64,000 nt of DNA. Source: Serratia sarumanii (GTDB lineage: Bacteria; Pseudomonadota; Gammaproteobacteria; Enterobacterales; Enterobacteriaceae). Made by a program: the position numbers and the translations under genes. This document shows positions 24,776-33,570 of the stretch, one piece after another; position 1 is the stretch's first letter; every line of letters starts with the position of its first letter. The DNA is taken from contig NZ_CP124750.1 of assembly GCF_029962605.1 (NCBI RefSeq), positions 1,612,001 to 1,676,000 of the forward strand, in the 5' to 3' direction. Below the pieces are notes generated by a model. The model was not told the DNA's origin and did not search any database. It saw nothing but the letters and a program-made list of their open reading frames with translations.

Positions 24776-25697
24776 CGTCCGTCAGGCCCCGCGCATGCGG
24801 GGCTTTTTTTTCGCCGGCGCGCGCCAAATCCTCCAGCAGCGCGTTCAACGCCTCGTCGGGCTGGACAGGGCGGCTGACCAGGCTGAGCGTGGCGCGGTAA
24901 GAGAGCGCCGCGCCGCCCAACTGCCGCAGCAGCCCCTGTTCCACCCAGCGCGCCGCGTAGTGGGTGGGCAGATAGCCAAGACAGGAGCCGCTCAGTACCA
25001 GATGGGCGACGCTTTCCATATGATGGGCCACCGCCGCCAGGTGAGGCGGCGCGATCGGGCACAGCTGCTGCGCCAGCAGGTAGCCGCGCTTGACCCAGCG
25101 CGCGTTTTCAATCTGCTCGCGCTCCGGTTCTTCCACCGCGAACAGCGGGTGATCCGCGCTGCAGTAGATCGCCTGCGTCTCCTCCAGCCACGGCTGATAG
25201 CGCAACGCCTCCAACTGTTGGCCGAAGTAGCCGATGCCCAGATCGAGCTGCCGGTGCAGCAGCCCCTGCTCAATCTCGTTCGGTGAACAGATGCGGCACT
25301 GCAATTGCACGTCCTGATGTCGGCGCTGGAAATGTTTGATGGCCTGGCTGAACGGATTGCCTGGCAGCGAAACCAGATTATCCACCAGACCGATCTGCAG
25401 ATCGCCGGTCAGCAGGCCGTTCAGCGACTGGCTGACCCGGGTGAAGTCGCGGGCGGCGTTGAACAGCGAGCGGCAGGCGATCAGCATGCGTTCGCCCTTG
25501 GGCGTCAGCCGGAAGCCGGAGCGTCCGCGCTGGCACAGGCGAAAACCCAGCCGGGTTTCCAGCGAGGCCAAGTGAGTGCTGATGGTGGACTGGTTCATCA
25601 GCAGCGCTTCCTGCGCGGCGCTGACGCCCTGAGCTTCCGCCACCGCGACGAATACCCGCAGCAGTTTCAGATCGATATCGCTTAGGTTGGTGAGCAT
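24768..25697 (-). CDS. LysR-family transcriptional regulator, probable regulator of the ureohydrolase operon
   Basis: The 309-residue regulator has an N-terminal winged helix-turn-helix at about residues 8-66 (LKLLRVFVAVAEAQGVSAAQ; STISTHLASLETRLG) and a periplasmic-binding-protein-like effector domain. The sequence is not that of E. coli YeeY, even though that gene neighbours yeeZ there. GGAGGGG precedes the ATG. It is divergent from the ureohydrolase gene at 25947, the standard LysR arrangement, so it probably responds to the substrate of that operon. Its last codons overlap the end of yeeZ by 8 bp and encode the yeeZ terminator on the opposite strand. Confidence 0.88.
   Translation of the reverse strand: MLTNLSDIDLKLLRVFVAVAEAQGVSAAQEALLMNQSTISTHLASLETRLGFRLCQRGRSGFRLTPKGERMLIACRSLFNAARDFTRVSQSLNGLLTGDLQIGLVDNLVSLPGNPFSQAIKHFQRRHQDVQLQCRICSPNEIEQGLLHRQLDLGIGYFGQQLEALRYQPWLEETQAIYCSADHPLFAVEEPEREQIENARWVKRGYLLAQQLCPIAPPHLAAVAHHMESVAHLVLSGSCLGYLPTHYAARWVEQGLLRQLGGAALSYRATLSLVSRPVQPDEALNALLEDLARAGEKKAPHARGLTDVS
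24786..24811 (+). terminator. Terminator of yeeZ, inside the 3' end of the LysR gene
   Basis: GCCCCGC and GCGGGGC pair around GCAT and run into eight T residues, 11 bp after the yeeZ stop. The element lies within the coding sequence of the convergent LysR gene. Confidence 0.88.
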
Positions 25698-25825
25698 CGT
25701 CCCCTCCGCAGAACGTCGGCCGGTTAACCCATTTTTAACATCGAGAAAATAGGTGCGGCGCTGAAGATATGGCCTCCCTTATGGCATGAAGTTGAAATAA
25801 AAATCAATACTTCAATAGGTTAGTT

Positions 25826-25844
25826 ACATCGCGTTTTTCGATGT
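25826..25844. promoter_or_regulatory. Candidate LysR operator between the divergent genes
   Basis: ACATCG and CGATGT form a perfect inverted repeat with a 7-base AT-rich spacer in the 249-bp region between the LysR gene and the ureohydrolase gene. Size and place suit a LysR-type site; binding is inferred only. Confidence 0.4.
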
Positions 25845-25946
25845 TTACATGCAAAAGCGGGAATGGTAGCCGGGGTGGCCAGCGGGGTAGTCTGCGAATG
25901 TTGCTCAAATGTTTCAATTCATCGCAGATCAAGACAAGGAAACGCC

Positions 25947-26879
25947 ATGCTGAACCAACCCCAAAGCGGTAACGATATGCCGCGCTTTGCCGGTATCCCC
26001 ACCATGATGCGCCTGCCCGCCGCCGAACAGGCGCGCGGTCTGGACGCCGCCTTTGTCGGCATTCCGCTGGATATCGGCACCTCCAACCGCAGCGGCACCC
26101 GCTATGGCCCGCGCCAGATCCGCCAGGAATCGGTGATGATCCGCCCCTACAACATGGGCACCGGCTCCGCCCCGTTCGAACGGCTGCAGGTGGCCGATCT
26201 GGGGGATGTCGCCATCAACCCTTACAGCCTGGCGGATAGCGTGCAGCGCATCGAGGCGGCTTACCACGAGATCCTGGCGCACGGCTGCATACCGTTGACG
26301 CTCGGCGGCGACCACACGCTGACGTTGCCGGTGCTACGCGCCGTCGCCCGTCGACATGGCTCGGTCGGGCTGATCCACGTCGATGCGCATTCCGACACCA
26401 ACGAGGAGATGTTCGGTGAACAGCTGGCGCACGGCACCACCTTCCGCCGCGCGTTCGAGGAAGGGTTGCTGGCGCCGGAAAAAGTGGTGCAGATCGGCCT
26501 GCGCGGCAGCGGCTATGCGGCGGACGATTTCGACTGGTCGCGCCGTCAGGGCTTTCGCGTGGTGCCGGCCGAGGCCTGCTGGCACCGATCGCTGACGCCG
26601 CTGATGGCGGAGATCCGCGAACAGATGGGCGATGCGCCGGTTTACCTCAGCTTCGATATCGACGGGCTGGATCCGGCCTTCGCGCCGGGCACCGGCACGC
26701 CGGAGGTCGGCGGACTGTCGGTCTGGCAGGGGCTGGAGATCGTGCGCGGCTGCCACGGGCTGAACCTGGTGGGCGGCGATGTGGTGGAAGTGTCGCCGCC
26801 TTACGATCGCTCCGGCAACACGGCGCTGCTGGCGGCCAACCTGCTGTTTGAAATGTTGTGCGTGCTGCCGGCCCGCTGA
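25947..26879 (+). CDS. Agmatinase/guanidinobutyrase-family ureohydrolase
   Basis: The 310-residue binuclear metal hydrolase would cleave a guanidino group to urea plus an amine. All six metal ligands of the family are present: His123 (GGDHT), Asp146, His148 and Asp150 (HVDAHSD), Asp237 and Asp239 (SFDIDGLDP). The substrate is uncertain. SpeB agmatinases, 4-guanidinobutyrases (GbuA) and 3-guanidinopropionases (GpuA) share these motifs. Its neighbours, a sodium symporter and a nitrilase-like amidohydrolase, suggest catabolism of an imported guanidino compound rather than polyamine synthesis. The ATG at 25947 follows AAGGAAACGCC; the frame opens earlier at 25863 without a comparable ribosome site. 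Confidence 0.88.
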   Translation: MLNQPQSGNDMPRFAGIPTMMRLPAAEQARGLDAAFVGIPLDIGTSNRSGTRYGPRQIRQESVMIRPYNMGTGSAPFERLQVADLGDVAINPYSLADSVQRIEAAYHEILAHGCIPLTLGGDHTLTLPVLRAVARRHGSVGLIHVDAHSDTNEEMFGEQLAHGTTFRRAFEEGLLAPEKVVQIGLRGSGYAADDFDWSRRQGFRVVPAEACWHRSLTPLMAEIREQMGDAPVYLSFDIDGLDPAFAPGTGTPEVGGLSVWQGLEIVRGCHGLNLVGGDVVEVSPPYDRSGNTALLAANLLFEMLCVLPAR

Positions 26880-26955
26880 GGCGGCGCACTGACCCTACCG
26901 GCGGAGCGGTTGCGTCGGGACCCCTGATAACAATAACAACGGAGTGGAGGTACCC

Positions 26956-28341
26956 ATGAATCTCGATCTGCTGGTCGTGGTGTTTTACTTTCTGGTGATA
27001 GGCGCGGTGGGGTGGATGGGCATTCGCCGCGCCAATTCCAAAGAGGCGTATCTGGTCGCCGGGCGCAACCTGGGGCCGGGGCTGTATCTGGGCACGCTGT
27101 CGGCGGTGGTGCTCGGCGGCGCGTCGACCATCGGCAGCGTCAAGCTCGGCTACACCTACGGCATCTCCGGCGTCTGGCTGTGTGGCGCGCTGGGGCTGGG
27201 CATCGTGGTGTTGAGCCTGGTGCTGGCCAAGCCGCTGCTCAAGCTGAAGCTGTATACCGTCAGCCAGGTGTTGTCGCGGCGCTATCATCCGGCGGCGCGG
27301 GTTACCAGCGGCGCGATCATGCTGGCGTATGATCTGATGGTGGCGGTGACTTCGATCATCGCCATCGGCAGCGTGATGCAGGTGATGTTTGGCCTGTCGT
27401 TCAGCGCGTCTATCCTGCTCGGCGGCGGGCTGGTGGTGCTGTATTCGACGCTGGGGGGCATGTGGTCGCTGACGCTGACCGACATCATTCAGTTCATCAT
27501 CATGACCGTCGGCATGATGCTGGTGCTGATGCCGATGAGCATCGTCAAGGCCGGCGGCTGGGAGGCGTTCACCAGCCTGCTGCCCGCCGGTTACTACCAG
27601 CTGTCGTCGATCGGGCTGGACACCATTCTGGTATTTTTCCTGATCTATTTCTTCGGCATTCTGATCGGCCAGGACATCTGGCAGCGGGTATTTACCGCCC
27701 GCAGCGCCAACGTGGCGCGCTTCGCCGGGCTGGGGGCGGGCGTCTACTGCGTGCTGTACGGCGTGACCGGCGCGCTGATCGGCATGGCCGGCAAGATCGT
27801 GCTGCCGTCGCTCAGCAACACCGACGGCGCCTTCGCCGCTATCGCGCAGGCGGTGTTGCCGGTCGGCGTCAGCGGGCTGGTGGCCGCCGCGGCGTTGGCG
27901 GCGCTGATGTCCACCGCCAGCGCCTGCCTGCTGGCCTCTTCCACCATCGCGCTGGAGGACGTATTGCCGGCCATCCGGCGCAAACCTTCCGGCGGGTTGG
28001 CCGCCGGGCGCTTCACCACGCTCCTCATGGGCGCGGTCATGCTGGGGCTGGCATTCGTGGTGCGCGACGTGCTGGCGGCGCTGACCCTGGCTTACAACCT
28101 GCTGGTGGGCGGCATGCTGATCCCGCTGGTGGGGGCGATCTTCTGGCCGCGCGCCACCAGCGCCGGCGCCATCGCCAGCATGCTGACCGGCAGCCTGTGC
28201 GTGGTGGGGCTGATGGTCTGGCACGGCATCGACGCCAACAGCCCAATCTACGGCGGCCTGCTGGGCGGCGGCGTCGCCTTCGTGCTGGGCAGCCTGTTGA
28301 GCCGCCCGGCAGCGCAGCTGCAGACCCAAACCGAGCGCTGA
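26956..28341 (+). CDS. Sodium:solute symporter (SSS family)
   Basis: The 461-residue inner-membrane protein has about 13 hydrophobic segments and the family start: a first helix, then RANSKEAYLVAGRNLGPGLY, then the glycine-rich GTLSAVVLGGASTIGSVKLGYTYG. SSS transporters couple Na+ influx to uptake of sugars, amino acids, carboxylates or related molecules. Between a ureohydrolase (76 bp upstream) and an amidohydrolase, its likely cargo is a guanidino or amide compound. The ATG at 26956 follows GGAGG with 5-base spacing, better than an in-frame GTG at 26944. Confidence 0.88.
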   Translation: MNLDLLVVVFYFLVIGAVGWMGIRRANSKEAYLVAGRNLGPGLYLGTLSAVVLGGASTIGSVKLGYTYGISGVWLCGALGLGIVVLSLVLAKPLLKLKLYTVSQVLSRRYHPAARVTSGAIMLAYDLMVAVTSIIAIGSVMQVMFGLSFSASILLGGGLVVLYSTLGGMWSLTLTDIIQFIIMTVGMMLVLMPMSIVKAGGWEAFTSLLPAGYYQLSSIGLDTILVFFLIYFFGILIGQDIWQRVFTARSANVARFAGLGAGVYCVLYGVTGALIGMAGKIVLPSLSNTDGAFAAIAQAVLPVGVSGLVAAAALAALMSTASACLLASSTIALEDVLPAIRRKPSGGLAAGRFTTLLMGAVMLGLAFVVRDVLAALTLAYNLLVGGMLIPLVGAIFWPRATSAGAIASMLTGSLCVVGLMVWHGIDANSPIYGGLLGGGVAFVLGSLLSRPAAQLQTQTER

Positions 28342-28440
28342 AACGCACTGAGCTTTTATCGCGGCGCCTTTGCTGCTTTACTGGAGGGCGGGGCGCACGG
28401 CTCCCGAATGGGTTTAACGGCGGTCGTAAGGAGATTGGGA

Positions 28441-29253
28441 GTGAAGGAAAAAATCAAAGTCGCATGCTGCCAGTTAGCGTTGCGGGTCGGGGAAGCGGAA
28501 CATAATCGGGCGCTGTCCGCCCAGGCTATCCGCCGGGCGGCGCAGCGCGGTGCCAACGTTATCGTGCTGCCGGAGCTGGTGAACAGCGGCTACGTGCTGC
28601 GCGATAAGGCGGAGGCGAGGGCGTTGGCCGAGGCTGAAGACGGGCCGAGCCTCAGCCTGTGGGGAGCCCTGGCGCGCGAGTTGGATGTGGCGATCGTCGC
28701 CGGTTTCTGCGAGCGCCTGCCCGATGGCGAGGTGGCCAACAGCGCGGCATTGATCGATGCGCAGGGGGTGAGGGCGATTTATCGCAAAGCGCACCTGTGG
28801 CACGAAGAGAGCACCATCTTTACCGCCGGCGATCGGCCGCCGCCGGTCATCGAGACCCGCTTCGGCCGGTTGGCGATGATGATCTGTTACGATCTCGAAT
28901 TCCCTGAGTGGGTACGGCTACCGGCGCTGGCCGGCGCTCAGCTGCTGTGCGCGCCGGTCAACTGGCCACTGGCGCCGCGCCCGCAGGGCGAACGGCCGGC
29001 GGAGATGGTGAAGGCGCAGGCCAACGCCGCCGTCAATCGGCTGTTCATCGCGGTGTGCGATCGTTGCGAAACGGAGCGCGGCGTTGCGTGGATCGGCGGC
29101 TCGGTGATCGTCGACGCCGACGGCTATCCATTGACGCAGAGCCTGGCAGGCGAAGGCATGGTGCTGGCATCGATGGATATCGGCTCGGCCGATGACAAGC
29201 ACATCGGCCGCCATAATCACGTGCATCGCGATCGGCGGCCGATGCTGTATTGA
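28441..29253 (+). CDS. Carbon-nitrogen hydrolase (nitrilase superfamily)
   Basis: The 270-residue protein has the complete nitrilase-superfamily triad Glu45 (LPELVNSG), Lys116 (YRKAHLW) and Cys149 (MICYDLEFPE). These amidases hydrolyse C-N bonds in amides, carbamoyl compounds or omega-amides. The GTG at 28441 is chosen because TAAGGAG lies 7 bases upstream; an ATG at 28408 has no such site. As third gene of the ureohydrolase-symporter operon it could act on the same carbon skeleton after or before guanidine removal. N-carbamoylputrescine amidase is one alternative but similarity is only general. Confidence 0.85.
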   Translation: MKEKIKVACCQLALRVGEAEHNRALSAQAIRRAAQRGANVIVLPELVNSGYVLRDKAEARALAEAEDGPSLSLWGALARELDVAIVAGFCERLPDGEVANSAALIDAQGVRAIYRKAHLWHEESTIFTAGDRPPPVIETRFGRLAMMICYDLEFPEWVRLPALAGAQLLCAPVNWPLAPRPQGERPAEMVKAQANAAVNRLFIAVCDRCETERGVAWIGGSVIVDADGYPLTQSLAGEGMVLASMDIGSADDKHIGRHNHVHRDRRPMLY

Positions 29254-29289
29254 AGCGGCGCGGCGGGCCGCTCCGCAGAGGGTTTTTGC

Positions 29290-29311
29290 CGGCGGGAACA
29301 GCCGCCGTTTT
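29290..29311 (+). terminator. Possible terminator after the nitrilase gene
   Basis: CGGCGG and CCGCCG pair around GAACAG, followed by TTTT, 36 bp after the stop. The T run is short and the corA-like gene ends close by on the other strand. Confidence 0.4.
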
Positions 29312-29316
29312 GGCGC

Positions 29317-30312
29317 TTACAGCCAGCCCGATTTCTTCAGCTTCTGATACAGGAAAATGCAGCCGACGGCGGTCACCCCCAGCGTGGCGTGATAGGCCCA
29401 CGGGAACTTCAGCTCCGGCATGTCGGCGAAGTTCATGCCGTACAGGCTGAAGATCACCGTCGGGATGGCCAAAATCGCCCCCCAGCCCGCCAGCCGTTTC
29501 ACCACTTCGTTCTGTTTGACCGTCACCAGCGCCAGGTTGACGTGCATGGCGTTGGTCAGCATTTCGCGCATGTCGTCGATATTGCTGACCACCTGATGCG
29601 CGTGATCCTGCACATCACGCACATAGGCGCGCAGCTCTTTCGGGATCACCTCTTCGTGCAGGCGGATCAGCTGGTTGCAGATTTCATCCATCGGCAGCGC
29701 GGCGTTGCGCAGCGCCAACAGGTGGCGGCGCAGGGTATAGACGTTCTCGATCGCCGCCTGATCGAACTCCGACTGAAACATGTTGGCTTCGATATTCTCG
29801 ATGGTGCTCTCGAAGCGCGTCACCACGCTGCGGTAGTTGTCCACCACGAAGTCCAACACCGAATAGAGGGCGAAGCCTGGCCCGCGGCACATCTGCTTGC
29901 GGTTCTCCTCCGCCTTGGCGCGGATCGGCGCGTAGCTGGGCGAGGCGCCGTGGCGCACCGTCACCAGAAAGTTTTTGCCGACGAAGAAATGGGTTTCGCC
30001 GTATTCGATTTCGTCGTTCTCGCCCCACTGCGCGGTTTTCACCACGATGAACAGCGAGTCGCCGTAGGTTTCCAGCTTCGGCCGCTGGTGCGCGCACAGC
30101 GCGTCTTCGATCGCCAGATCGTGCAGGCCGAACTCCTCCTGCACCTTGCGCATAAACGCCGGCTCCGGCTGCCGCAGCCCCAGCCAGATGAAGGTATCCG
30201 GCTGTTTGACCACCTCGCTGATATCGTCGATGGTCACTTCGCCCAGCCGTTGGCCGGCTTTGTACGCCACACAGTTCACCACCATGCTTTTGCTGTCCAT
30301 CCGTCCATCCAT
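29317..30312 (-). CDS. CorA-family divalent metal ion channel
   Basis: The 331-residue protein has a large N-terminal cytoplasmic domain and two C-terminal membrane helices. The diagnostic YGMNF follows the first helix (AGWGAILAIPTVIFSLYGMNF), and the loop MPELKFPW lies outside. The intact GMN motif favours Mg2+/Co2+/Ni2+ transport of the CorA type over the zinc exporter ZntB. It is shorter and divergent from the canonical enterobacterial CorA of corA loci, so it is probably a second family member. The start at 30312 overlaps the stop of the acetyltransferase; an in-frame ATG at 30300 is equally plausible. Confidence 0.88.
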   Translation of the reverse strand: MDGRMDSKSMVVNCVAYKAGQRLGEVTIDDISEVVKQPDTFIWLGLRQPEPAFMRKVQEEFGLHDLAIEDALCAHQRPKLETYGDSLFIVVKTAQWGENDEIEYGETHFFVGKNFLVTVRHGASPSYAPIRAKAEENRKQMCRGPGFALYSVLDFVVDNYRSVVTRFESTIENIEANMFQSEFDQAAIENVYTLRRHLLALRNAALPMDEICNQLIRLHEEVIPKELRAYVRDVQDHAHQVVSNIDDMREMLTNAMHVNLALVTVKQNEVVKRLAGWGAILAIPTVIFSLYGMNFADMPELKFPWAYHATLGVTAVGCIFLYQKLKKSGWL

Positions 30313-30731
30313 TAATCAGTCAGGGTTTTGGTAAGAAAATAACACTCATGTTCCACCGGATACTCTTTCAGCGTCATTTGCAGCTGATAGCCGAGTTTTT
30401 CGTAGAACGGCCGCGCCTGGAAGCTGAAGGTATCCAGGCGAGCGTAGCGGCAGCCGCGCGCCTGCGCCTCGCGTTCGGCGGCGCGCATCAACCGGCCGCC
30501 GAGGCCGCTGCCGCGCTGGGAATCCGCCACCCACAGCCATTCGACGCTCAGCCAGTTGCCCCAGGTTTCGGCGGTCAGCCCGCCGATCACCGTGCCGGCC
30601 TCGTCGCGCGCATAGACGCTGAGCGGCTTGCGATGACGGGCGTTGATATGCGGCAGGTTGTAAGCGCGCAGGCCTTGCCTGATCGCATCGAGGATGTGTT
30701 CGTCAATCGCGTCGGTAACGGTAATGTCCAT
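30312..30731 (-). CDS. GNAT-family N-acetyltransferase
   Basis: The 139-residue protein has the acetyl-CoA binding motif A as VADSQRGSGLGGRLM (Q/RxxGxG/A) at about residues 70-84, followed by the ARGCRYARLDTFSFQARPFYEKLGY motif B region typical of small-molecule GNAT enzymes. The substrate is unknown. GGAGGAATC precedes the chosen ATG at 30731; the open frame upstream to 30782 lacks a ribosome site. It overlaps corA-like by one base, suggesting co-transcription. Confidence 0.85.
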   Translation of the reverse strand: MDITVTDAIDEHILDAIRQGLRAYNLPHINARHRKPLSVYARDEAGTVIGGLTAETWGNWLSVEWLWVADSQRGSGLGGRLMRAAEREAQARGCRYARLDTFSFQARPFYEKLGYQLQMTLKEYPVEHECYFLTKTLTD

Positions 30732-30862
30732 GATTCCTCCTGGGTGATGGGTTAACTTAAGCACACTGCGGCCAAAAGGCAACCTGTTGAAATGTAATGC
30801 AAACGACCGCGCCCGCTGAGTGGGCTACACTAAACGGGTCATTTCACCCCCAGGAGGATGCC

Positions 30863-31963
30863 ATGCCCCGATTGACTTTGCTGGCCGGTTTGCTGCTGTG
30901 CAGCGGCCTGCTGCAGGCCGCGCCGACGGTCAGCCAACTGCAGGACGGCCTGGAACACCCGTGGTCGCTGGCCTTTTTGCCGGCGGAACAAGGCCTGCTT
31001 ATCACCGAGCGGCCCGGCCGGCTGCGGCTGTGGCAGCAGGGCAAAGGCCTGTCGCCGCCGATCGCCGGCGTGCCGCAGGTTTACGCCGAGGGGCAGGGCG
31101 GCCTGCTGGAGGTGTTGCCGGCCCCCGACTTCGCCGCCAGCCGCCGGGTGTACCTCAGCTTCGCCGAACCGGGCGAGGGCGGCAAAGCCGGCACGGCGGT
31201 CGGCTACGGCCGTTTGAGCGACGACGGCGCGCGGCTGGAAAACTTCAAGGTGATCTTCCGCCAGCTGCCCAAGCTGTCGGTCGGCAATCACTTCGGCGGC
31301 AAGCTGGCGTTCGACAGGCAGGGCTACCTGTTTATCGCGCTGGGCGAAAACAACCAGCGGCCGACGGCGCAGGAGAGCGACAAGCTGCAGGGCAAGCTGG
31401 TGCGGCTGACCGCCGAAGGCGCGGTGCCGCCGGACAACCCCTGGGTCGGCCTGGCTGGCAAACGGCCGGAAGTTTGGTCCTACGGCCACCGCAATCCGCA
31501 AGGGCTGGCGCTGAACCCGTGGAGCGGCGCTATCTGGGAACATGAGCACGGCCCGCGCGGCGGCGATGAGCTCAACCTCCCGCTGCCGGGTAAAAACTAC
31601 GGCTGGCCGCTGGCCACCTACGGCATCAACTATTCCGGCCAGCCGATCCCCGAGGCCAAAGGGGAACGGGTGCCCGGCACCGAACAGCCGCTGCACTATT
31701 GGCGGGTATCGCCCGGCCTCAGCGGCATGGCGTTTTATGACGGGCAGCGCTTCCCCGCCTGGCGGCACTCGCTGTTCATCGGCGCGCTGGCGCAAAAGGA
31801 ACTGATTCGCCTGACGCTGGAAGGCGACAAGGTGGTGGCGGAAGAGCGGTTACTGGGCGATCGCGGCGAGCGCATTCGCGAGGTACGCAGCGGGCCGGAT
31901 GGCTATCTGTATCTGCTGACGGACGAGCGGGACGGCAAGCTGCTGAAGGTCGGGGCGTCGTAA
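30863..31963 (+). CDS. yliI: Soluble PQQ-dependent aldose sugar dehydrogenase (Asd/YliI-like)
   Basis: The 366-residue periplasmic beta-propeller has a signal peptide (residues 1-19, ending LLQAAP). Family segments are EHPWSLAFLP, YLSFAEPGEGG, the NHFGGKLAFDRQGYLFIALGE catalytic-histidine and calcium region, SYGHRNPQGL and EHEHGPRGGDELN. The E. coli homologue oxidises aldoses with PQQ. AGGAGG lies 6 bases before the ATG. E. coli yliI is also adjacent to gstB (yliJ), as here, supporting orthology. Whether PQQ is made by this organism cannot be judged from the window. Confidence 0.9.
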   Translation: MPRLTLLAGLLLCSGLLQAAPTVSQLQDGLEHPWSLAFLPAEQGLLITERPGRLRLWQQGKGLSPPIAGVPQVYAEGQGGLLEVLPAPDFAASRRVYLSFAEPGEGGKAGTAVGYGRLSDDGARLENFKVIFRQLPKLSVGNHFGGKLAFDRQGYLFIALGENNQRPTAQESDKLQGKLVRLTAEGAVPPDNPWVGLAGKRPEVWSYGHRNPQGLALNPWSGAIWEHEHGPRGGDELNLPLPGKNYGWPLATYGINYSGQPIPEAKGERVPGTEQPLHYWRVSPGLSGMAFYDGQRFPAWRHSLFIGALAQKELIRLTLEGDKVVAEERLLGDRGERIREVRSGPDGYLYLLTDERDGKLLKVGAS

Positions 31964-31976
31964 CGCCCCGCAGCGA

Positions 31977-32597
31977 TCAGGTGAGTTCGCTCATCACGCC
32001 GCGCTGATAGGCCGGGCGGGCGCGCAGCTGCTGATACCAGCGCTCCATGTTCGGCCGCGGGTGGCGGGCGATCGGCATTTCGAACCAGGCGTAGGCGAAG
32101 CTGCCGAGCGGAATATCGCCAAAGCCGAATGCATCGCCGGAGAGGTAAGGCTGGCGTGCCAGCGTCTGTTCGATGACGTCGAAGTGCTTTTCCAGCGTGG
32201 CGATCGCCGCTTCGATTTTCGCCATGTCGCGCAATTCCGGCGCGGTGCGGATCAGGCCCCAAAAGACGATGGTGAAGGCCGGGACGATGGTTGAGGTGGT
32301 CCAGTCCATCCACTTCTCGGCGGCGGCGCGCGCCTGCAGATCTTGCGGATAGAACGTCGCGTCGCCGAATTTCGCCGCCAGATAGCGCACGATGGTGTTG
32401 GATTCCCACAGCACGAAGTCATCGTCCTGCAGCAGCGGCACCAGGCCGTTCGGGTTCAGCGCGCGGTAGCTCTCTTCGTTCACCTTGCCGAACGCGCCGC
32501 CGGCGTTGATGTGGGTGTAGCTCAGCCCCAGTTCGGCGGCGCACCACAGCACCTTCCTGACGTTGTTCGAATTCTCACGGCCCCAAATGGTCAGCAT
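31977..32597 (-). CDS. gstB: Glutathione S-transferase GstB
   Basis: The 206-residue enzyme has an N-terminal thioredoxin-like domain with GRENSNNVRKVLW at the glutathione-binding start and the conserved NPNGLVPLL cis-proline and WESNTIVRYLA segments. A helical C-terminal domain follows with GDIPLGSFAYAW. It closely matches E. coli GstB (YliJ), which acts on bromoacetate-type electrophiles. It is convergent with the Asd-like gene, separated by 13 bp. Confidence 0.9.
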   Translation of the reverse strand: MLTIWGRENSNNVRKVLWCAAELGLSYTHINAGGAFGKVNEESYRALNPNGLVPLLQDDDFVLWESNTIVRYLAAKFGDATFYPQDLQARAAAEKWMDWTTSTIVPAFTIVFWGLIRTAPELRDMAKIEAAIATLEKHFDVIEQTLARQPYLSGDAFGFGDIPLGSFAYAWFEMPIARHPRPNMERWYQQLRARPAYQRGVMSELT

Positions 32598-32686
32598 TGC
32601 GCAACTCCGTTAGTGGATTAAGGACCCTCTATACCTACGCCACAAAACGCTATTTGTCACACCGCAGGGCACTTTTTGCCTGCCGC

Positions 32687-33343
32687 TCAGCGTTCCCAGC
32701 GGCACACTTCCCAGCCGTGCTCCGCCGCCAGCGCGCTCAGTTCGCTGTCGGGGTTGATCACCGTGGCGCTGTCGACGAATTGCAGCATCGCCTTATCGTT
32801 GAGGGAGTCGCTGTAGCCGTGGCTGTGCTCGAACTTCAGGTGCGGATGCTGCGCCAGCCAGTGCTGCAGGCGGATCACCTTGCCCTGTTGGTAGGTCATG
32901 GTGCCGTAGGTGTTGCCGGTGAAGCGGCCGTCGCTGATTTCCACGCCGATCGCCAGCGCATCGTCGGCGCCGAGCTGTTCGGCGATCGGCGCCACCAGGT
33001 GCTCGCCGGTGGCGGAGATCACCAGGATGCAGTCGCCGCGCTCGCGGTGCCACTGCAGGCGTTCACGGGCGGCGGGATAGACGCGCGGCAGGATATCGCG
33101 CCGGATGTAACGCTGTACCCAGCCGGCCACGGTTTGCACGCTCAGGCCGGCCAGCGGCGCCAGCGTGGCCTGCATGTAATCCTCCATCGACAGCTTGCCC
33201 TGATAATAAAGCTGCATCAGCTGCTGCTCCTGCAGCTCCAGCTCCGCCGGCGCGAAGCCCTGGCCGACCAGCCAGCGGATCCACAGGCTGGCGCTGTCAT
33301 CGTCAATCAGGGTTTCATCCAGGTCGAATAAGGCTAAATCCAT
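32687..33343 (-). CDS. HAD-superfamily IB phosphatase (SerB/CicA-like)
   Basis: The 218-residue hydrolase has motif I FDLDETL with Asp7 and Asp9, motif II VISATGEH with Ser/Thr, a conserved Lys in YQQGKVIRL, and motif IV GYSDSLND. The helical cap between motifs I and II marks subfamily IB, which includes phosphoserine phosphatase and several phospholipid-precursor or unknown phosphatases. GGAGAAATACTG precedes the ATG at 33343. The natural substrate is unknown; it stands alone with its own promoter region shared with the divergent oxygenase. Confidence 0.85.
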   Translation of the reverse strand: MDLALFDLDETLIDDDSASLWIRWLVGQGFAPAELELQEQQLMQLYYQGKLSMEDYMQATLAPLAGLSVQTVAGWVQRYIRRDILPRVYPAARERLQWHRERGDCILVISATGEHLVAPIAEQLGADDALAIGVEISDGRFTGNTYGTMTYQQGKVIRLQHWLAQHPHLKFEHSHGYSDSLNDKAMLQFVDSATVINPDSELSALAAEHGWEVCRWER

Positions 33344-33570
33344 CAGTATTTCTCCGGCAGGCAGGGTATGAGGTCGTTTACAGGATAGCGGATAGCGCCC
33401 GTCGCCAGCCAGCGGCGTCGGCGAAATTGCGCAGAGCATAAGAAACATTGATGACGGTTTTGCGACAGTTTGTTGAACGTTTGCATAACTTAGAACGCAA
33501 CAATATTGGCCGCCCCGGCGAGCGCGGTGATAACTATGGAGCAAATGCAGCTACCCGGTAGGGAGTGACA

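Noticed and set aside
24768..25697. Identity of this LysR gene with E. coli yeeY, suggested by its position next to yeeZ
   Set aside because: The N-terminal helix-turn-helix and effector domain sequence do not resemble YeeY as I know it; the gene is better explained as regulator of the divergent ureohydrolase operon.
26647..28329. 560-codon open frame on the minus strand opposite the symporter
   Set aside because: Antisense of a clear 13-helix transporter; composition (His, Gln, Arg, Ala) is typical of reverse-frame translation in GC-rich DNA.
29317..30312. Zinc exporter ZntB for the CorA-family protein
   Set aside because: An intact GMN motif (YGMNF) is present, which points to a CorA-type divalent cation channel.
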